Shown: positions 19,550 to 28,889 of the stretch, in pieces
How positions within the stretch are numbered: the first letter of the stretch is position 1
How the letters are laid out: every line of letters starts with the position of its first letter
Source: Spirabiliibacterium falconis
GTDB taxonomy: Bacteria; Pseudomonadota; Gammaproteobacteria; Enterobacterales; Pasteurellaceae
Assembly (NCBI RefSeq): GCF_014885015.1
Contig: NZ_JABMIJ010000006.1
Coordinates: 310,001 to 374,000 of the forward strand
DNA: 64,000 nucleotides
Direction of reading: 5' to 3'
Translations under genes and position numbers: made by a program
The notes under the pieces: generated by a model
The model's database searches: none
What the model saw: the letters and a program-made list of their open reading frames with translations, nothing else
Told to the model about the DNA's origin: nothing

Positions 19550-20598
19550 TACTGATTATCCTCTCGCAGTGCATCTTGTTGCTGCTGATTAGCATCGGCA
19601 GGATCAACGTCAGAATGATGCTTGTCATTATCATCAACACCATCATTTAGCTCAACTTTTTCTTTGATATTTTGGTTCCGCTTCGGATTTAAATAATCGG
19701 TTGGTTTTGCGGATAAACGTTGACGAACCGCATTACGAACATCTTCAGGCGAAATCGAATGTGCTCGATGTAATTCATCGTTAACTGGCCAAAGTAGTAA
19801 GAGATAACGCAAACGTTCAAGTGAGGCCAATGGACGAGCGGTAATAGTAGCAAAATAATTTTGTTTATCACGAGATACGCTATCGACTATTGCAACTGGG
19901 TATCCTTCGGGAAAACGCCCGCCTAGTCCTGAAGTCACTAATAGATCACCTTTAATAATATCTACCGAACGTGCAACATTATCCAATTGCAATTCATCGC
20001 TACGCCCTGTGCCACTCGCAATTACTCGTACATCATTGCGTAATACTTGCAGAGGAATAGAATGGGTAACATCAGAAATTAATAACACTCGACTTGTGGT
20101 TGCTCCGACTGAGATAACCTGCCCTACTACCCCTTTTTCATCAATAATGGGTTGCCCAACGAACACCCCATCTTTACTGCCTTGATTAATCACAACTTGT
20201 TGGCGATAAATATCCGTCTCGGCCGTTAATACTTCAGCGATTTTTTTATATTCATCGTAGCGAAGGGGGGAATTTAGTAACAAACGTAAGCGTTGATTTT
20301 CTACTTTAAGTTGATCTAGCAGTAACAAATCCGCATTTTTTTCACTTAACTGCTGCTTAAGCACTTTATTTTCAATTTGTAATTTACTGGCATCAACAAA
20401 GTTATCTGAAACACCATCAAGCACAGTGCGTGGCATATTCGCAAAATAAAATATACCACTAATTGAGGTCTCCATTAAGCTGCGTAATTGAATCATAGCA
20501 CTACTACGCCCATCCCCAATCATCAACAAGATAGAGGCAACAATAGCAAGGATTAAGCGAATGCCTAATGGCGGTGCTTTGGAAAAAATGGGTTTCAT
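19549..20598 (-). CDS. mreC: Rod shape-determining protein MreC
   Basis: 349 residues. One N-terminal membrane helix (about 13-30) is followed by a coiled coil (about 75-110, QIENKVLKQQLSEKNADLLLL) and the periplasmic beta domain with INQGSKDGVFVGQPIIDEKGVVGQV and GRSDELQLDNV. The final 45 residues are a polar, Asp/Gln/His-rich tail that looks disordered. MreC links MreB to PBP2/RodA. It overlaps mreD. Confidence 0.94.
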   Translation of the reverse strand: MKPIFSKAPPLGIRLILAIVASILLMIGDGRSSAMIQLRSLMETSISGIFYFANMPRTVLDGVSDNFVDASKLQIENKVLKQQLSEKNADLLLLDQLKVENQRLRLLLNSPLRYDEYKKIAEVLTAETDIYRQQVVINQGSKDGVFVGQPIIDEKGVVGQVISVGATTSRVLLISDVTHSIPLQVLRNDVRVIASGTGRSDELQLDNVARSVDIIKGDLLVTSGLGGRFPEGYPVAIVDSVSRDKQNYFATITARPLASLERLRYLLLLWPVNDELHRAHSISPEDVRNAVRQRLSAKPTDYLNPKRNQNIKEKVELNDGVDDNDKHHSDVDPADANQQQQDALREDNQ

Positions 20599-20642
20599 TA
20601 ATTGTATGTCCTAGGACGAATTTTTCGCCCTATTCTTGGGCA

Positions 20643-21692
20643 TTAATCATCGCTGAAAATATCGCCACCGTGTGTATCAATCATAGAAAGTGCCTCACCG
20701 CCACCACGCGCAACACAGGTTAACGGATCTTCGGCGATAATGACTGGCACGCCTGATTCTCGTGATAGCAAGATGTCAATATTCGGCATTAATGCACCAC
20801 CACCCGTTAACACCATGCCACGTTCAAAGATATCTGCGGCTAATTCTGGTGGGCAAGACTCAAGTGCGGTTCGAACCGCTGTCACAATGCCACTTAATGG
20901 TTGCTGAATCGCCTCTAACACATCTTTCGAAGTGAGTTTGAAGCTACGAGGTGCGCCTTCAGCCAAATTATGACCATGCACTTCGATCTCTTTGATCTCG
21001 TCGCCGTCTTCAATAAAAGCTGTACCAATTTCGTGCTTAATACGCTCTGCTGTTGCTTCTCCAATTGATGAGCCAAAGGTACGGCGGACATATGCAATAA
21101 TGGCTTCATCAAAACGATCGCCACCAATGCGAACAGAAGATGAATACACCACACCATTCAGGGAAATGACAGCAACTTCTGTCGTACCACCGCCAATGTC
21201 AATTACCATAGAACCCGTAGCTGATGAAACGGGTAATTTTGCACCAATTGCGGCCGCCATGGGTTCTTCAATGAGATAAACTTCACGTGCACCCGCACCA
21301 ATTGCAGATTCTTTAATGGCTCGACGCTCAACTTGTGTCGCACCTGCAGGCACACACACTAATACACGTGGACTTGGACGCATAAAATTATTACGGTGGA
21401 CTTGTTTAATAAAGTATTGCAACATTTTTTCTGTTACAAAAAAGTCAGCAATCACGCCGTCTTTCATAGGACGAATAGCAGCAATACTTTTCGGAGTACG
21501 CCCGAGCATCATTTTGGCATCACGCCCTACTGCAGCAATAGATTTGAGCGAACCAACACGATCTTGACGAATCGCCACAACAGAAGGTTCATCAAGTACA
21601 ATACCTTGACCTTTTACATAAATAAGAGTGTTTGCAGTCCCTAAATCGATAGAAAGATCGTTAGAAAATAAGCCACGAATTTTTTTAAACAT
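20643..21692 (-). CDS. mreB: Actin-like cell-shape protein MreB
   Basis: 349 residues from [18 protein letters not shown]. The start is placed at the second ATG, which has GGA six bases upstream; the first ATG would add two residues. Actin-fold nucleotide motifs: [14 protein letters not shown], the phosphate-2 loop [16 protein letters not shown] near 165, and the adenosine motif [16 protein letters not shown] near 290. It polymerises under the inner membrane and positions the elongasome. First gene of mreBCD, 44 bases before mreC. Confidence 0.97.
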   Translation of the reverse strand: MFKKIRGLFSNDLSIDLGTANTLIYVKGQGIVLDEPSVVAIRQDRVGSLKSIAAVGRDAKMMLGRTPKSIAAIRPMKDGVIADFFVTEKMLQYFIKQVHRNNFMRPSPRVLVCVPAGATQVERRAIKESAIGAGAREVYLIEEPMAAAIGAKLPVSSATGSMVIDIGGGTTEVAVISLNGVVYSSSVRIGGDRFDEAIIAYVRRTFGSSIGEATAERIKHEIGTAFIEDGDEIKEIEVHGHNLAEGAPRSFKLTSKDVLEAIQQPLSGIVTAVRTALESCPPELAADIFERGMVLTGGGALMPNIDILLSRESGVPVIIAEDPLTCVARGGGEALSMIDTHGGDIFSDD

Positions 21693-21819
21693 AGTCATTC
21701 CGATTTGAATCTGAGAGTTAATTATAATTGGCAGAAATTGCGCTCAATGTATCAAAATCTGCGCCCTTGCTCAACTTTAAATTGTAAAAGGGCTCAGATT
21801 ATTTTTAAAACCGCACTTT

Positions 21820-24657
21820 TTATTTTGCTTTATTCAGCATTGGCGCAAGAAAGCGAGCTGTATGGGATTTCTCGCATTGACATAACTGCTCTGGTGTCCC
21901 TGTGGCGATAATTTCACCGCCGCCATCACCCCCTTCTGGTCCAAGGTCAACAATCCAATCCGCCGTTTTGATCACATCTAAATTATGCTCAATTACAACA
22001 ACCGTGTTTCCTTGATCACGCAAGCGATGCAACACGCTCAGTAATTGTTTAATATCGGCGAAATGCAGTCCTGTGGTTGGCTCATCAAGAATATAGAGCG
22101 TTTTCCCTGTATCACGTTTAGATAGTTCTGTCGCGAGCTTAACCCGCTGTGCTTCACCGCCTGACAATGTCGTTGAAGATTGCCCTAACCGAATATAAGA
22201 AAGCCCAACATCCATTAACGTTTGCAATTTGCGTTTAATGACCGGAATCGCATCAAAAAATTCACAGGCCTCTTCCACAGTCATCTCAAGGATCTGATGA
22301 ATGGTTTTGCCTTTATACCGCACTTCTAGTGTTTCACGGTTATAACGTTTGCCTTTACACTGATCACACGGTACATACACATCGGGTAAAAAGTGCATTT
22401 CTACTTTTATCATGCCATCGCCTTGACAAGCCTCACACCGCCCGCCACGCACGTTAAAACTAAACCGCCCTGGTGTATAACCGCGTGCGCGTGACTCTGG
22501 TACGCCTGCAAATAACTCTCGAATTGGCGTAAATAGTCCCGTATAAGTAGCCGGATTAGAACGTGGCGTGCGTCCAATTGGGCTTTGATCGATGTCGATC
22601 ACTTTGTCAAAAAAACCTAATCCATCAATACTGTCATAAGGCGCAACATGCGTATTTTCTGCGCGATTTAGTGCATTTTGTGCTAATGGGAAAAGTGTAT
22701 CGTTAATCAATGTCGACTTACCCGAACCGGATACTCCTGTAATACAGGTAAATAACCCCACCGGTATTTCTAACGTGACATTTTTGAGATTATTTCCCGA
22801 TGCACCTTTGAGTATAAGCCATTTCTTTTTATCTACTGGTGTGCGTTTTTTGGGAATTGCTATTTTCTCCACGCCAGATAAATAACGCCCTGTCAATGAT
22901 GCCGCATTACGCATTAATTGTTTTGCTGTTCCTTGTGCGACAACATTGCCACCATGCACTCCCGCACCTGGTCCAATATCAATGATGTAATCTGCTGCCA
23001 TAATCGCATCTTCATCATGTTCAACCACTATCACGGTATTACCCAGATCACGTAAGTGCGTTAATGTTTTTAATAAGCGTTCATTATCACGCTGATGCAA
23101 CCCAATAGACGGCTCATCAAGTACATACATCACCCCCACTAATCCAGCACCGATTTGACTCGCAAGACGAATACGCTGCGCCTCCCCCCCCGAAAGCGTT
23201 TCTGCTGAACGGGAAAGGGATAAGTAATTAAGCCCGACATTAACCAAAAACAACAACCGCTCTTTGATCTCTTTTAGGATTTTATCGGCAATTTGTGCTC
23301 GCTGCCCTGTTAATTGTAAAGAATCAAAAAACACCAGCGCATTGCCAATGCTACGCTCTGCCACATCAGGAAGGTTAAAGTCCTGAATAAAAACATGACG
23401 CGCCTCCGTACGCAAACGTGAGCCACCACACTCACGACATGGGCGTGTACTAATCAGCTTTGCTAACTCTTCGCGCACAGCGGTAGATTCCGTTTCCTTA
23501 TAACGGCGTGCCATATTGTTCAAAATGCCTTCAAATGGGTGCTTGCGTACCACAATGTCACCCCTATCATTAACATAATGAAAATCAATTTTATCGCTCC
23601 CTGAGCCATGTAAAATGATCTGTTGAACCTGTTGTGGTAAGTCTTCAAATGGCTGGTTAATATCAAATTTGTAATGTTTTGCTAGTGATGTAAGCATCTG
23701 ATAATAATAAAAATTACGCTTATCCCATCCTTTAATCGCACCATTGGTCAGCGAAATAGACGGATTTTGCACAACCTGCTTTTCGTCAAAATACTGCTGT
23801 ACCCCTAGCCCATCACAACTTGGACATGCGCCCGCGGGATTGTTAAATGAAAACAGACGAGGCTCAAGCTCTGCAATCGAATAGCCGCAATGTGGGCAAG
23901 CAAAATTAGATGAAAAAAGCAATTCTTCAATATCACTACCCGATTCCATCGGTGCAACAACTACTGTGCCACCTGAAAGCTCAAGTGCGGTCTCAAAGGA
24001 TTCTGCTAAGCGTGTTGCAATATCTGACCGCACTTTAAAGCGGTCGATCACGACTTCAATAGTGTGCTTTTTCTGTAATGCCAACGTTGGCGGATCAGAC
24101 AGATCACATACCTCACCATCAATTCTTGCACGAATAAAGCCTTGCGCAGCAATATTTTCCAATAATTTAATATGCTCACCTTTGCGTTCTTTTACCACTG
24201 GTGCAAGTAGCATCATTTTACTTCCCTCAGGCAACGCTAACACTTTATCCACCATTTGACTGATGGTTTGTGCAGCCAAAGGCACAGCATGAGTTGGGCA
24301 ACGTGGCTCACCAATCCGTGCAAATAATAAGCGCAAATAGTCATAAATCTCAGTAATCGTACCGACCGTTGAGCGTGGATTATGTGAGGTGGATTTTTGC
24401 TCAATTGAAATCGCAGGCGAAAGCCCTTCAATATGATCGACATCGGGCTTTTCCATCAGGGATAAAAACTGACGTGCATATGCAGAAAGTGACTCAACAT
24501 AACGCCGCTGCCCTTCCGCATAAAGGGTATCAAACGCCAACGACGATTTTCCTGAACCAGAAAGCCCCGTAATCACAACTAATTTATCGCGCGGAATAGT
24601 GAGATCAATATTTTTTAGATTGTGCGTACGTGCACCACGAATCTCAATGTTGTCCAT
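21820..24657 (-). CDS. uvrA: Excinuclease ABC subunit A
   Basis: 945 residues. It is a double ABC ATPase with Walker A motifs [14 protein letters not shown] (near 31) and [14 protein letters not shown] (near 640). The ABC signatures [16 protein letters not shown] and [16 protein letters not shown] are present. Two zinc modules appear: [11 protein letters not shown] with CPSC, and [10 protein letters not shown] with CDQC. It recognises bulky DNA damage with UvrB in nucleotide excision repair. Divergent from ssb, as in E. coli, with a LexA-like box in the shared gap. No strong hairpin follows the stop. Confidence 0.98.
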   Translation of the reverse strand: MDNIEIRGARTHNLKNIDLTIPRDKLVVITGLSGSGKSSLAFDTLYAEGQRRYVESLSAYARQFLSLMEKPDVDHIEGLSPAISIEQKSTSHNPRSTVGTITEIYDYLRLLFARIGEPRCPTHAVPLAAQTISQMVDKVLALPEGSKMMLLAPVVKERKGEHIKLLENIAAQGFIRARIDGEVCDLSDPPTLALQKKHTIEVVIDRFKVRSDIATRLAESFETALELSGGTVVVAPMESGSDIEELLFSSNFACPHCGYSIAELEPRLFSFNNPAGACPSCDGLGVQQYFDEKQVVQNPSISLTNGAIKGWDKRNFYYYQMLTSLAKHYKFDINQPFEDLPQQVQQIILHGSGSDKIDFHYVNDRGDIVVRKHPFEGILNNMARRYKETESTAVREELAKLISTRPCRECGGSRLRTEARHVFIQDFNLPDVAERSIGNALVFFDSLQLTGQRAQIADKILKEIKERLLFLVNVGLNYLSLSRSAETLSGGEAQRIRLASQIGAGLVGVMYVLDEPSIGLHQRDNERLLKTLTHLRDLGNTVIVVEHDEDAIMAADYIIDIGPGAGVHGGNVVAQGTAKQLMRNAASLTGRYLSGVEKIAIPKKRTPVDKKKWLILKGASGNNLKNVTLEIPVGLFTCITGVSGSGKSTLINDTLFPLAQNALNRAENTHVAPYDSIDGLGFFDKVIDIDQSPIGRTPRSNPATYTGLFTPIRELFAGVPESRARGYTPGRFSFNVRGGRCEACQGDGMIKVEMHFLPDVYVPCDQCKGKRYNRETLEVRYKGKTIHQILEMTVEEACEFFDAIPVIKRKLQTLMDVGLSYIRLGQSSTTLSGGEAQRVKLATELSKRDTGKTLYILDEPTTGLHFADIKQLLSVLHRLRDQGNTVVVIEHNLDVIKTADWIVDLGPEGGDGGGEIIATGTPEQLCQCEKSHTARFLAPMLNKAK

Positions 24658-24707
24658 AGTCTTACTCTTTTAAGAAATATTGGAATGATTATCGCAAATC
24701 ATAAAAA

Positions 24708-24723
24708 CTGTGTAAATATCCAG
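24708..24723. promoter_or_regulatory. Putative LexA (SOS) box between uvrA and ssb
   Basis: CTGTGTAAATATCCAG matches the CTGT-N8-ACAG consensus with one mismatch in the right half. It lies 51 bases upstream of uvrA in the uvrA-ssb divergent region, where E. coli also has a LexA site. Binding is inferred. Confidence 0.6.
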
Positions 24724-24819
24724 TATTTTTTATTTGAAATTTGATGATTTTTTTTCTAATCTAGGGCAAGATAACAGATCATAAAATATAACAAGCCAAC
24801 ATTTAAAAAAGAGGAATTT

Positions 24820-25320
24820 ATGGCGGGAGTGAATAAAGTAATTATCATCGGTAACTTAGGAAATGATCCTGAACTACGCACAATGCCGAATGGCGAAGCT
24901 GTTGCCAACATTAGCGTTGCAACAAGTGAATCTTGGCGTGATAAGAATAGTGGCGAAATGCGTGAAATCACTGAATGGCATCGTATCGTACTGTATCGCC
25001 GTTTAGCAGAAATTGCAGGAGAATATTTGCGTAAAGGCGGTAAAGTCTATGTGGAAGGGCGTTTAAAAACACGTAAATGGCAAGATCAAAATGGACAAGA
25101 TCGCTATACCACGGAAATTATTGGTGATAACTTGCAAATGTTAGATTCTCGTGCTGACCGTTCAGGGCAACAAAGCGGTAACTATAACCAAAGTGCACCA
25201 TCAACAAACACTTACAATCGCCCAGCAACGTCACAAGCTCCTAAACAAGCAACACCAGCAAAAGCACCAGCACAACCAGATAACTTTGATCCATTTACCG
25301 ATGATGATATTCCATTCTAA
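24820..25320 (+). CDS. ssb: Single-stranded DNA-binding protein
   Basis: 166 residues. The N-terminal OB fold (1-110) starts [19 protein letters not shown] and contains the family stretch [23 protein letters not shown] Gln/Asn/Pro/Ala-rich flexible linker leads to the acidic tip DDDIPF, which recruits replication and repair partners. AAAGAGGAA lies before the ATG. Confidence 0.98.
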   Translation: MAGVNKVIIIGNLGNDPELRTMPNGEAVANISVATSESWRDKNSGEMREITEWHRIVLYRRLAEIAGEYLRKGGKVYVEGRLKTRKWQDQNGQDRYTTEIIGDNLQMLDSRADRSGQQSGNYNQSAPSTNTYNRPATSQAPKQATPAKAPAQPDNFDPFTDDDIPF

Positions 25321-25340
25321 TTAAACATCATCTAGCACAA

Positions 25341-25363
25341 AACCCAGCCACTGAGCTGGGTTT
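25341..25363 (+). terminator. ssb terminator hairpin
   Basis: AACCCAGC and GCTGGGTT form an 8-bp stem around CACTGA, 20 bases after ssb. The T-tract is short, so termination may be partial. Confidence 0.6.
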
Positions 25364-25528
25364 AACAATGAAACTAAAGTGCGGTTTTCACTTTAGTTGA
25401 CACTTCATCACAAAATTATTCCCCTTAATGCTTATCTTTTCTGATAAATTCAGCTACACTGTTTTTTCCTGTTTCAATAAGATAGAAACATGCTAGAAAA
25501 ATAAACACGCAAAGGTACAATTAAGTAA

Positions 25529-25555
25529 AAGTGCGGTGTCAGGCAAACCGCACTT
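25529..25555. repeat. Inverted pair of DNA uptake signals
   Basis: AAGTGCGGT and its exact complement ACCGCACTT are separated by 9 bases. The pair is not directly behind a gene and has no clear T-run on either side, so it is better read as paired uptake sites than as a terminator. Confidence 0.7.
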
Positions 25556-25601
25556 CATTATTAAAAACTATCTTATTATAAACTTGATTTATCGCAAGAA
25601 T

Positions 25602-25636
25602 GATAAAAGTCAATTTGAAAAAATATCACTTTTATC
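25602..25636 (+). promoter_or_regulatory. Inverted repeat upstream of kdgR-like gene, possible operator
   Basis: GATAAAAGT (25602-25610) is repeated as ACTTTTATC (25628-25636), a perfect 9-bp inverted repeat with a 17-base spacer. It ends 44 bases before the start codon. Position suits autoregulation by the IclR-type protein or a hairpin in the leader. It does not match the classical enterobacterial KdgR box. Confidence 0.45.
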
Positions 25637-25680
25637 TATAATGCAAGGTAATGTTGCCAATAATTAGCAGTGGAAAAATT

Positions 25681-26469
25681 ATGGAAAAAGAAAAAGATAC
25701 CCAACCCGAAGCCGTTTCATCCGTTCTCAAAGTGTTTGCAATCTTAGAAGCACTTGCCAAACAAAAAGATATTGGTATCACAGAGCTTTCTCAACGTTTA
25801 ATGATGTCAAAAAGTACGACATATCGCTTTTTGCAAACAATGAAAAACTTAGGTTTTGTTCATCAAGAGGGGGAAACGGATAAATACGGATTGACGATTA
25901 AATTATTTGAAATTGGTGCTGCTGCACTTGAATACACAGACCTAGTGCCACTTGCTGATAAAGAAATGCAAAAAATTGCAAATCAAACTAACGAAGCATT
26001 GCACTTGGGGATCTTTGAAGGGCATGAAATTGTCTATTTACATAAAATCGATTCTGGCTATAACTTGCGTATGTACTCTCGCATTGGACGCCGCAATCCG
26101 CTTTATAGCACCGCCATCGGAAAAGTCTTAATGTCTGATTTGGATGACGATAAAGTGCGTGATATTCTTAAAGATGTAGAGTTTAAACGTCATACTGAAA
26201 ATACACTTGAAAATGTTGAACAATTCATAGACGAATTGAAACAAGTACGCCAACAGCATTTTGCACAAGATAACGAAGAACAAGAAACAGGACTACGCTG
26301 CATTGCCGTGCCAGTGTATAATCGCTTTGGCCGTATCATTGCGGGTGTATCTATTTCACTCCCAACAGTGCGGTTTGAAGAAGAAAATCTATCAACTTTA
26401 GTGAACATGTTACAAACAGCAGGGAAAAACATCTCAGATAGCCTTGGCTTCCACAACTACCCTGTCTAA
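25681..26469 (+). CDS. kdgR: IclR-family transcriptional regulator, KdgR-like
   Basis: 262 residues from MEKEKDTQPEAVSSVLKVF, matching the E. coli KdgR start and length. The winged-helix domain (about 14-75) has GITELSQRLMMSKSTTYRFLQTMKNLGFV. The effector domain has the near-identical stretches YNLRMYSRIGRRNPLYSTAIGKVL and DNEEQETGLRCIAVPV. KdgR represses genes for uronate and 2-keto-3-deoxygluconate use and is relieved by KDG. No target gene lies beside it. The chondroitin lyase-like gene in this window would yield unsaturated uronates that feed that pathway, which is a possible functional link. Confidence 0.88.
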   Translation: MEKEKDTQPEAVSSVLKVFAILEALAKQKDIGITELSQRLMMSKSTTYRFLQTMKNLGFVHQEGETDKYGLTIKLFEIGAAALEYTDLVPLADKEMQKIANQTNEALHLGIFEGHEIVYLHKIDSGYNLRMYSRIGRRNPLYSTAIGKVLMSDLDDDKVRDILKDVEFKRHTENTLENVEQFIDELKQVRQQHFAQDNEEQETGLRCIAVPVYNRFGRIIAGVSISLPTVRFEEENLSTLVNMLQTAGKNISDSLGFHNYPV

Positions 26470-26485
26470 ATTTACATCATTAAAT

Positions 26486-26513
26486 AAAAAGGGAAGTATT
26501 ACTTCCCTTTTTA
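26486..26513 (+). terminator. kdgR terminator
   Basis: AAAAAGGGAAG pairs with CTTCCCTTTTT around TATTA, followed by ATTTAT. Strong, symmetric, probably bidirectional, since a minus-strand gene ends at 26532. Confidence 0.9.
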
Positions 26514-26531
26514 TTTATCCTAATGCCACCG

Positions 26532-26690
26532 CTATTTTCTTCGTCCAAAGACAAATGAAATAACAGAAAGAACCAAAAACACTATAAAGAGAATTTTAGC
26601 TATTCCAACCGCACTTCCTGCAATGCCACCAAAACCTAACGCAGCGGCAATCAATGCAATAATAAAAAATATAACAGCATAACGTAACAT
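26532..26690 (-). CDS. DUF1328 family small membrane protein (YtjA-like)
   Basis: 52 residues, read as [19 protein letters not shown] followed by [19 protein letters not shown] and the charged end FGRRK. Two membrane helices are predicted. The pattern ([24 protein letters not shown]-like) is that of DUF1328. AAGGATAATAT precedes the ATG on the minus strand, and the shared terminator at 26486-26513 lies just beyond the stop. An uptake word codes for GSAVG here. Members are stress-linked small membrane proteins of unknown role. It sits near the CsbD/ElaB-type stress genes in this window. Confidence 0.88.
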   Translation of the reverse strand: MLRYAVIFFIIALIAAALGFGGIAGSAVGIAKILFIVFLVLSVISFVFGRRK

Positions 26691-26871
26691 ATATTATCCT
26701 TTTCTTATGGTAAAATAAAAATGATTTATCCATGTGGTTTGCATTACATATCTAACATGTAATATATATAGCTATACCATAACTAAATTAATAAATGCAA
26801 ATTTATCCGTCATTCCATTTGCTACATTTTTATGCTTTTTAGATAAAATTAGTTAAAAAAAGAGGAAATAT

Positions 26872-27636
26872 ATGCCAAAAATTCATCATTATGATTTAGA
26901 ACGCATCATCAATAACGAATTAAAAAGTACTGAAATTCGCGATTATGCACCTAATGGGCTACAAATTGAAGGTAAAAGTGCGGTCAGTAAGATGATTTGT
27001 GGTGTAACGGCTTGCCAAGCCCTCATTGATTACGCAGTAACCCAACATGCCGATGCTATCCTCGTGCATCATGGCTATTTTTGGAAAAATGAACCGCTTG
27101 AAATAAAAGGCATGAAAGCGAAACGAATCCGCACGTTAATGCAGAATAATATCAATTTGTATGCCTATCATCTTCCCCTTGATGTACACCCAACTTTGGG
27201 CAACAATGCACAGCTTGCCAAGCTACTTAATATAACTGATCTTGAGCCATTAGAAGAGACACCTTTTTCTATTCCTATTTATGGTAAACTCGAAACACCT
27301 TTAACTGGGTCAGCCCTGGCTCAACGCCTTGAGCAAGTGCTCCATCGCACTCCACTGTATTGCGGCGATAATGCACCAGAGCGAATTAAACGCGTTGCAC
27401 TATGCACAGGTGGCGGGCAAGATTATATTGAGCTTGCCGCTGCGAATGACATTGATGCCTTCATCACGGGCGAAGTGTCAGAGCGAACCATCCATATAGC
27501 ACGTGAAATGGGCATTCATTTTTTTGCAGCAGGTCATCACGCCACGGAACGATTTGGCGTGCAAGCACTCGGAAAATGGCTAAATACACATTATGATTTA
27601 GATGTTGAATATCACGAAGTAAATAATCCCGCATAA
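26872..27636 (+). CDS. NIF3/YbgI-like dinuclear metal protein
   Basis: 254 residues. The family motifs include APNGLQIEG near residue 26, the metal ligands of ILVHHGYFWK near 62-66, HLPLDVHPTLGNNAQLAKLL near 97, and the late metal site AAGHHATERFGVQAL near 220. It forms a toroidal hexamer with two metals per subunit; its exact reaction is not settled (GTP cyclohydrolase or hydrolase roles have been proposed). AGAGGAA precedes the ATG. Monocistronic. Confidence 0.93.
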   Translation: MPKIHHYDLERIINNELKSTEIRDYAPNGLQIEGKSAVSKMICGVTACQALIDYAVTQHADAILVHHGYFWKNEPLEIKGMKAKRIRTLMQNNINLYAYHLPLDVHPTLGNNAQLAKLLNITDLEPLEETPFSIPIYGKLETPLTGSALAQRLEQVLHRTPLYCGDNAPERIKRVALCTGGGQDYIELAAANDIDAFITGEVSERTIHIAREMGIHFFAAGHHATERFGVQALGKWLNTHYDLDVEYHEVNNPA

Positions 27637-27734
27637 TGTCATATAATTGTAAAATTCTTGCAATAATGCAGCAAATATGACATTATCAAAAGCAAAATCT
27701 CTATAAAGTGAATAAGATAACTAAGGAGTTATAT

Positions 27735-28049
27735 ATGAAAAACACTTTTGACAGCAAACGTGACGAACTATTATCTGAGCTACAAGATATTCTTGATTCA
27801 GCTGAACAACTAGTCGAAGAAGGCGGCGAAGTAAGTGCGGATCAGCTGAAAAAATTAAAAAAACAATTAGTGGAAAAAACCGAAGGCTATCGTGAACAAC
27901 TTGATGATCTTCGCACTAAAGCCACCGACAAAGCTCGTGCGGCGATTAAACAATCCGATGAACTTATCCAAGATAATCCATATAAAACTATCGGCATTGT
28001 CGCTGGGGTTGCGTTCTTAGCAGGTCTATTAATCAACCGTAGCAAATAA
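27735..28049 (+). CDS. ElaB/YqjD/DUF883 family inner-membrane ribosome-associated protein
   Basis: 104 residues from MKNTFDSKRDELLSEL, with TAAGGAG upstream. A long charged helix or coiled coil (residues 1-80) with an ELLSELQDILDSAEQLVEEGG motif ends in one membrane helix, IGIVAGVAFLAGLLINRSK, with the family's basic terminus. E. coli homologues bind ribosomes in stationary phase and tether them to the membrane. It is the first gene of a yqjD-yqjE-yqjK-like cluster. Confidence 0.9.
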   Translation: MKNTFDSKRDELLSELQDILDSAEQLVEEGGEVSADQLKKLKKQLVEKTEGYREQLDDLRTKATDKARAAIKQSDELIQDNPYKTIGIVAGVAFLAGLLINRSK

Positions 28050-28060
28050 TGATTTGTTTC

Positions 28061-28095
28061 TTAAGAAGTCGTTTCATCGCGACTTCTTAATGTCT
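28061..28095 (+). terminator. Intra-cluster hairpin after the yqjD-like gene
   Basis: TTAAGAAGTCG (28061-28071) pairs perfectly with CGACTTCTTAA (28080-28090), followed by TGTCTTTTTG. It lies between two genes of one cluster, so it may be a leaky terminator giving more of the first product. Confidence 0.7.
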
Positions 28096-28117
28096 TTTTG
28101 CCATATGGAGATCACGT

Positions 28118-28519
28118 ATGCAAAGTGTTAGCAAAATTAAATCAGGTGTGAAAAATACGGTTGTAACCGCACTTGAACTTGCCAGCGTGCGTTTAGAAAT
28201 GGCGACTATTGAGCTGAGCTATATGAAAAGTCGCCTTATTACCGTGATCATCTGCACTCTACTTGCACTTTTTCTGTTTCTTTTCTCTGGCATAAGTCTC
28301 CTTTTTGCACTGGATGCTTGGCTGCCGGTCGAACAAAAAAGTTCCGTATTTTTCTTAATAACAGGACTTGGGTTTGTATTCATACTCCTTTTGGGCATTG
28401 CCATTGTAGTTATATTGCGTAAACAAAAAGGCTTCTTGCCTGAAACTGTCAATGAAATTAAACAAGATGTGGCTGCGATTAAACGCGCTCTGCGTTCAAA
28501 TTCATCTCAAGGAGCGTAA
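28118..28519 (+). CDS. YqjE-like (phage holin superfamily III) membrane protein
   Basis: 133 residues. It has two adjacent membrane segments (about 46-70, VIICTLLALFLFLFSGISLLF, and 82-107) between an N-terminal amphipathic helix and a charged C-terminal helix (EIKQDVAAIKRALRS). The pattern is that of YqjE, which sits between yqjD and yqjK in enterobacteria. Despite the family name there is no phage context. Ends two bases before the next start. GGAG precedes the ATG. Confidence 0.85.
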   Translation: MQSVSKIKSGVKNTVVTALELASVRLEMATIELSYMKSRLITVIICTLLALFLFLFSGISLLFALDAWLPVEQKSSVFFLITGLGFVFILLLGIAIVVILRKQKGFLPETVNEIKQDVAAIKRALRSNSSQGA

Positions 28520-28521
28520 AT

Positions 28522-28788
28522 ATGAATAAACGTCAACAATTAGAACTTCTCCAATTGCGTGGTGAAATTTTACGCCAACGAATGAAGTTGGAAAGTCGCA
28601 ATACCAAAAAAACGATTGCGGAACCATTGCATTATGCTAAATCTTTAGCTAATCCATTGATTCGCTCTGCTCTTATTTCATTAGGAACGCGTTTACTCTT
28701 TGGTAGCAAAAAATGGCTATTATTGCCTGCCGCTGGTGCAGGAGCTGCTTCATTTTTCTTCTTGAAAAACAAACAACGTGACAAATAA
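28522..28788 (+). CDS. YqjK-like small membrane protein
   Basis: 88 residues. A charged start (NKRQQLELLQLRGEILRQRMKLE) resembles YqjK, followed by a hydrophobic segment (WLLLPAAGAGAASFFFL, about 65-82) and a basic tail. Tightly coupled to the YqjE-like gene, with GGAG overlapping that gene's end. Function unknown; position supports the call. Confidence 0.78.
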   Translation: MNKRQQLELLQLRGEILRQRMKLESRNTKKTIAEPLHYAKSLANPLIRSALISLGTRLLFGSKKWLLLPAAGAGAASFFFLKNKQRDK

Positions 28789-28794
28789 CGCAAC

Positions 28795-28825
28795 TCCATG
28801 TAGGCGTGGATTATTCTTTTTCTTT
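28795..28825 (+). terminator. Weak terminator after the yqjK-like gene
   Basis: TCCATG and CGTGGA form a short stem with one G-U pair and a TAGG loop, followed by a T-rich stretch. Modest support only. Confidence 0.4.
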
Positions 28826-28889
28826 TCAGTATAATATGGCAATCTAGATGGGCACTTGGCTCATCTTTTCTTTCAAATAGGACTATATT

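Larger units (their letters stand above)
25364..25680. other. Intergenic region between ssb and the kdgR-like gene
   Basis: About 320 bases without a supported gene. It holds three uptake words: one near 25377, and an inverted pair AAGTGCGGT (25529-25537) and ACCGCACTT (25547-25555) that could fold but lacks a T-run. The promoter-proximal part has a separate 9-bp inverted repeat (25602-25636), listed on its own. Confidence 0.5.

Noticed and set aside
28118-28519. Phage holin, hence a prophage remnant
   Set aside because: The holin-superfamily label belongs to the YqjE group, and the neighbours are yqjD- and yqjK-like genes with no phage genes nearby.
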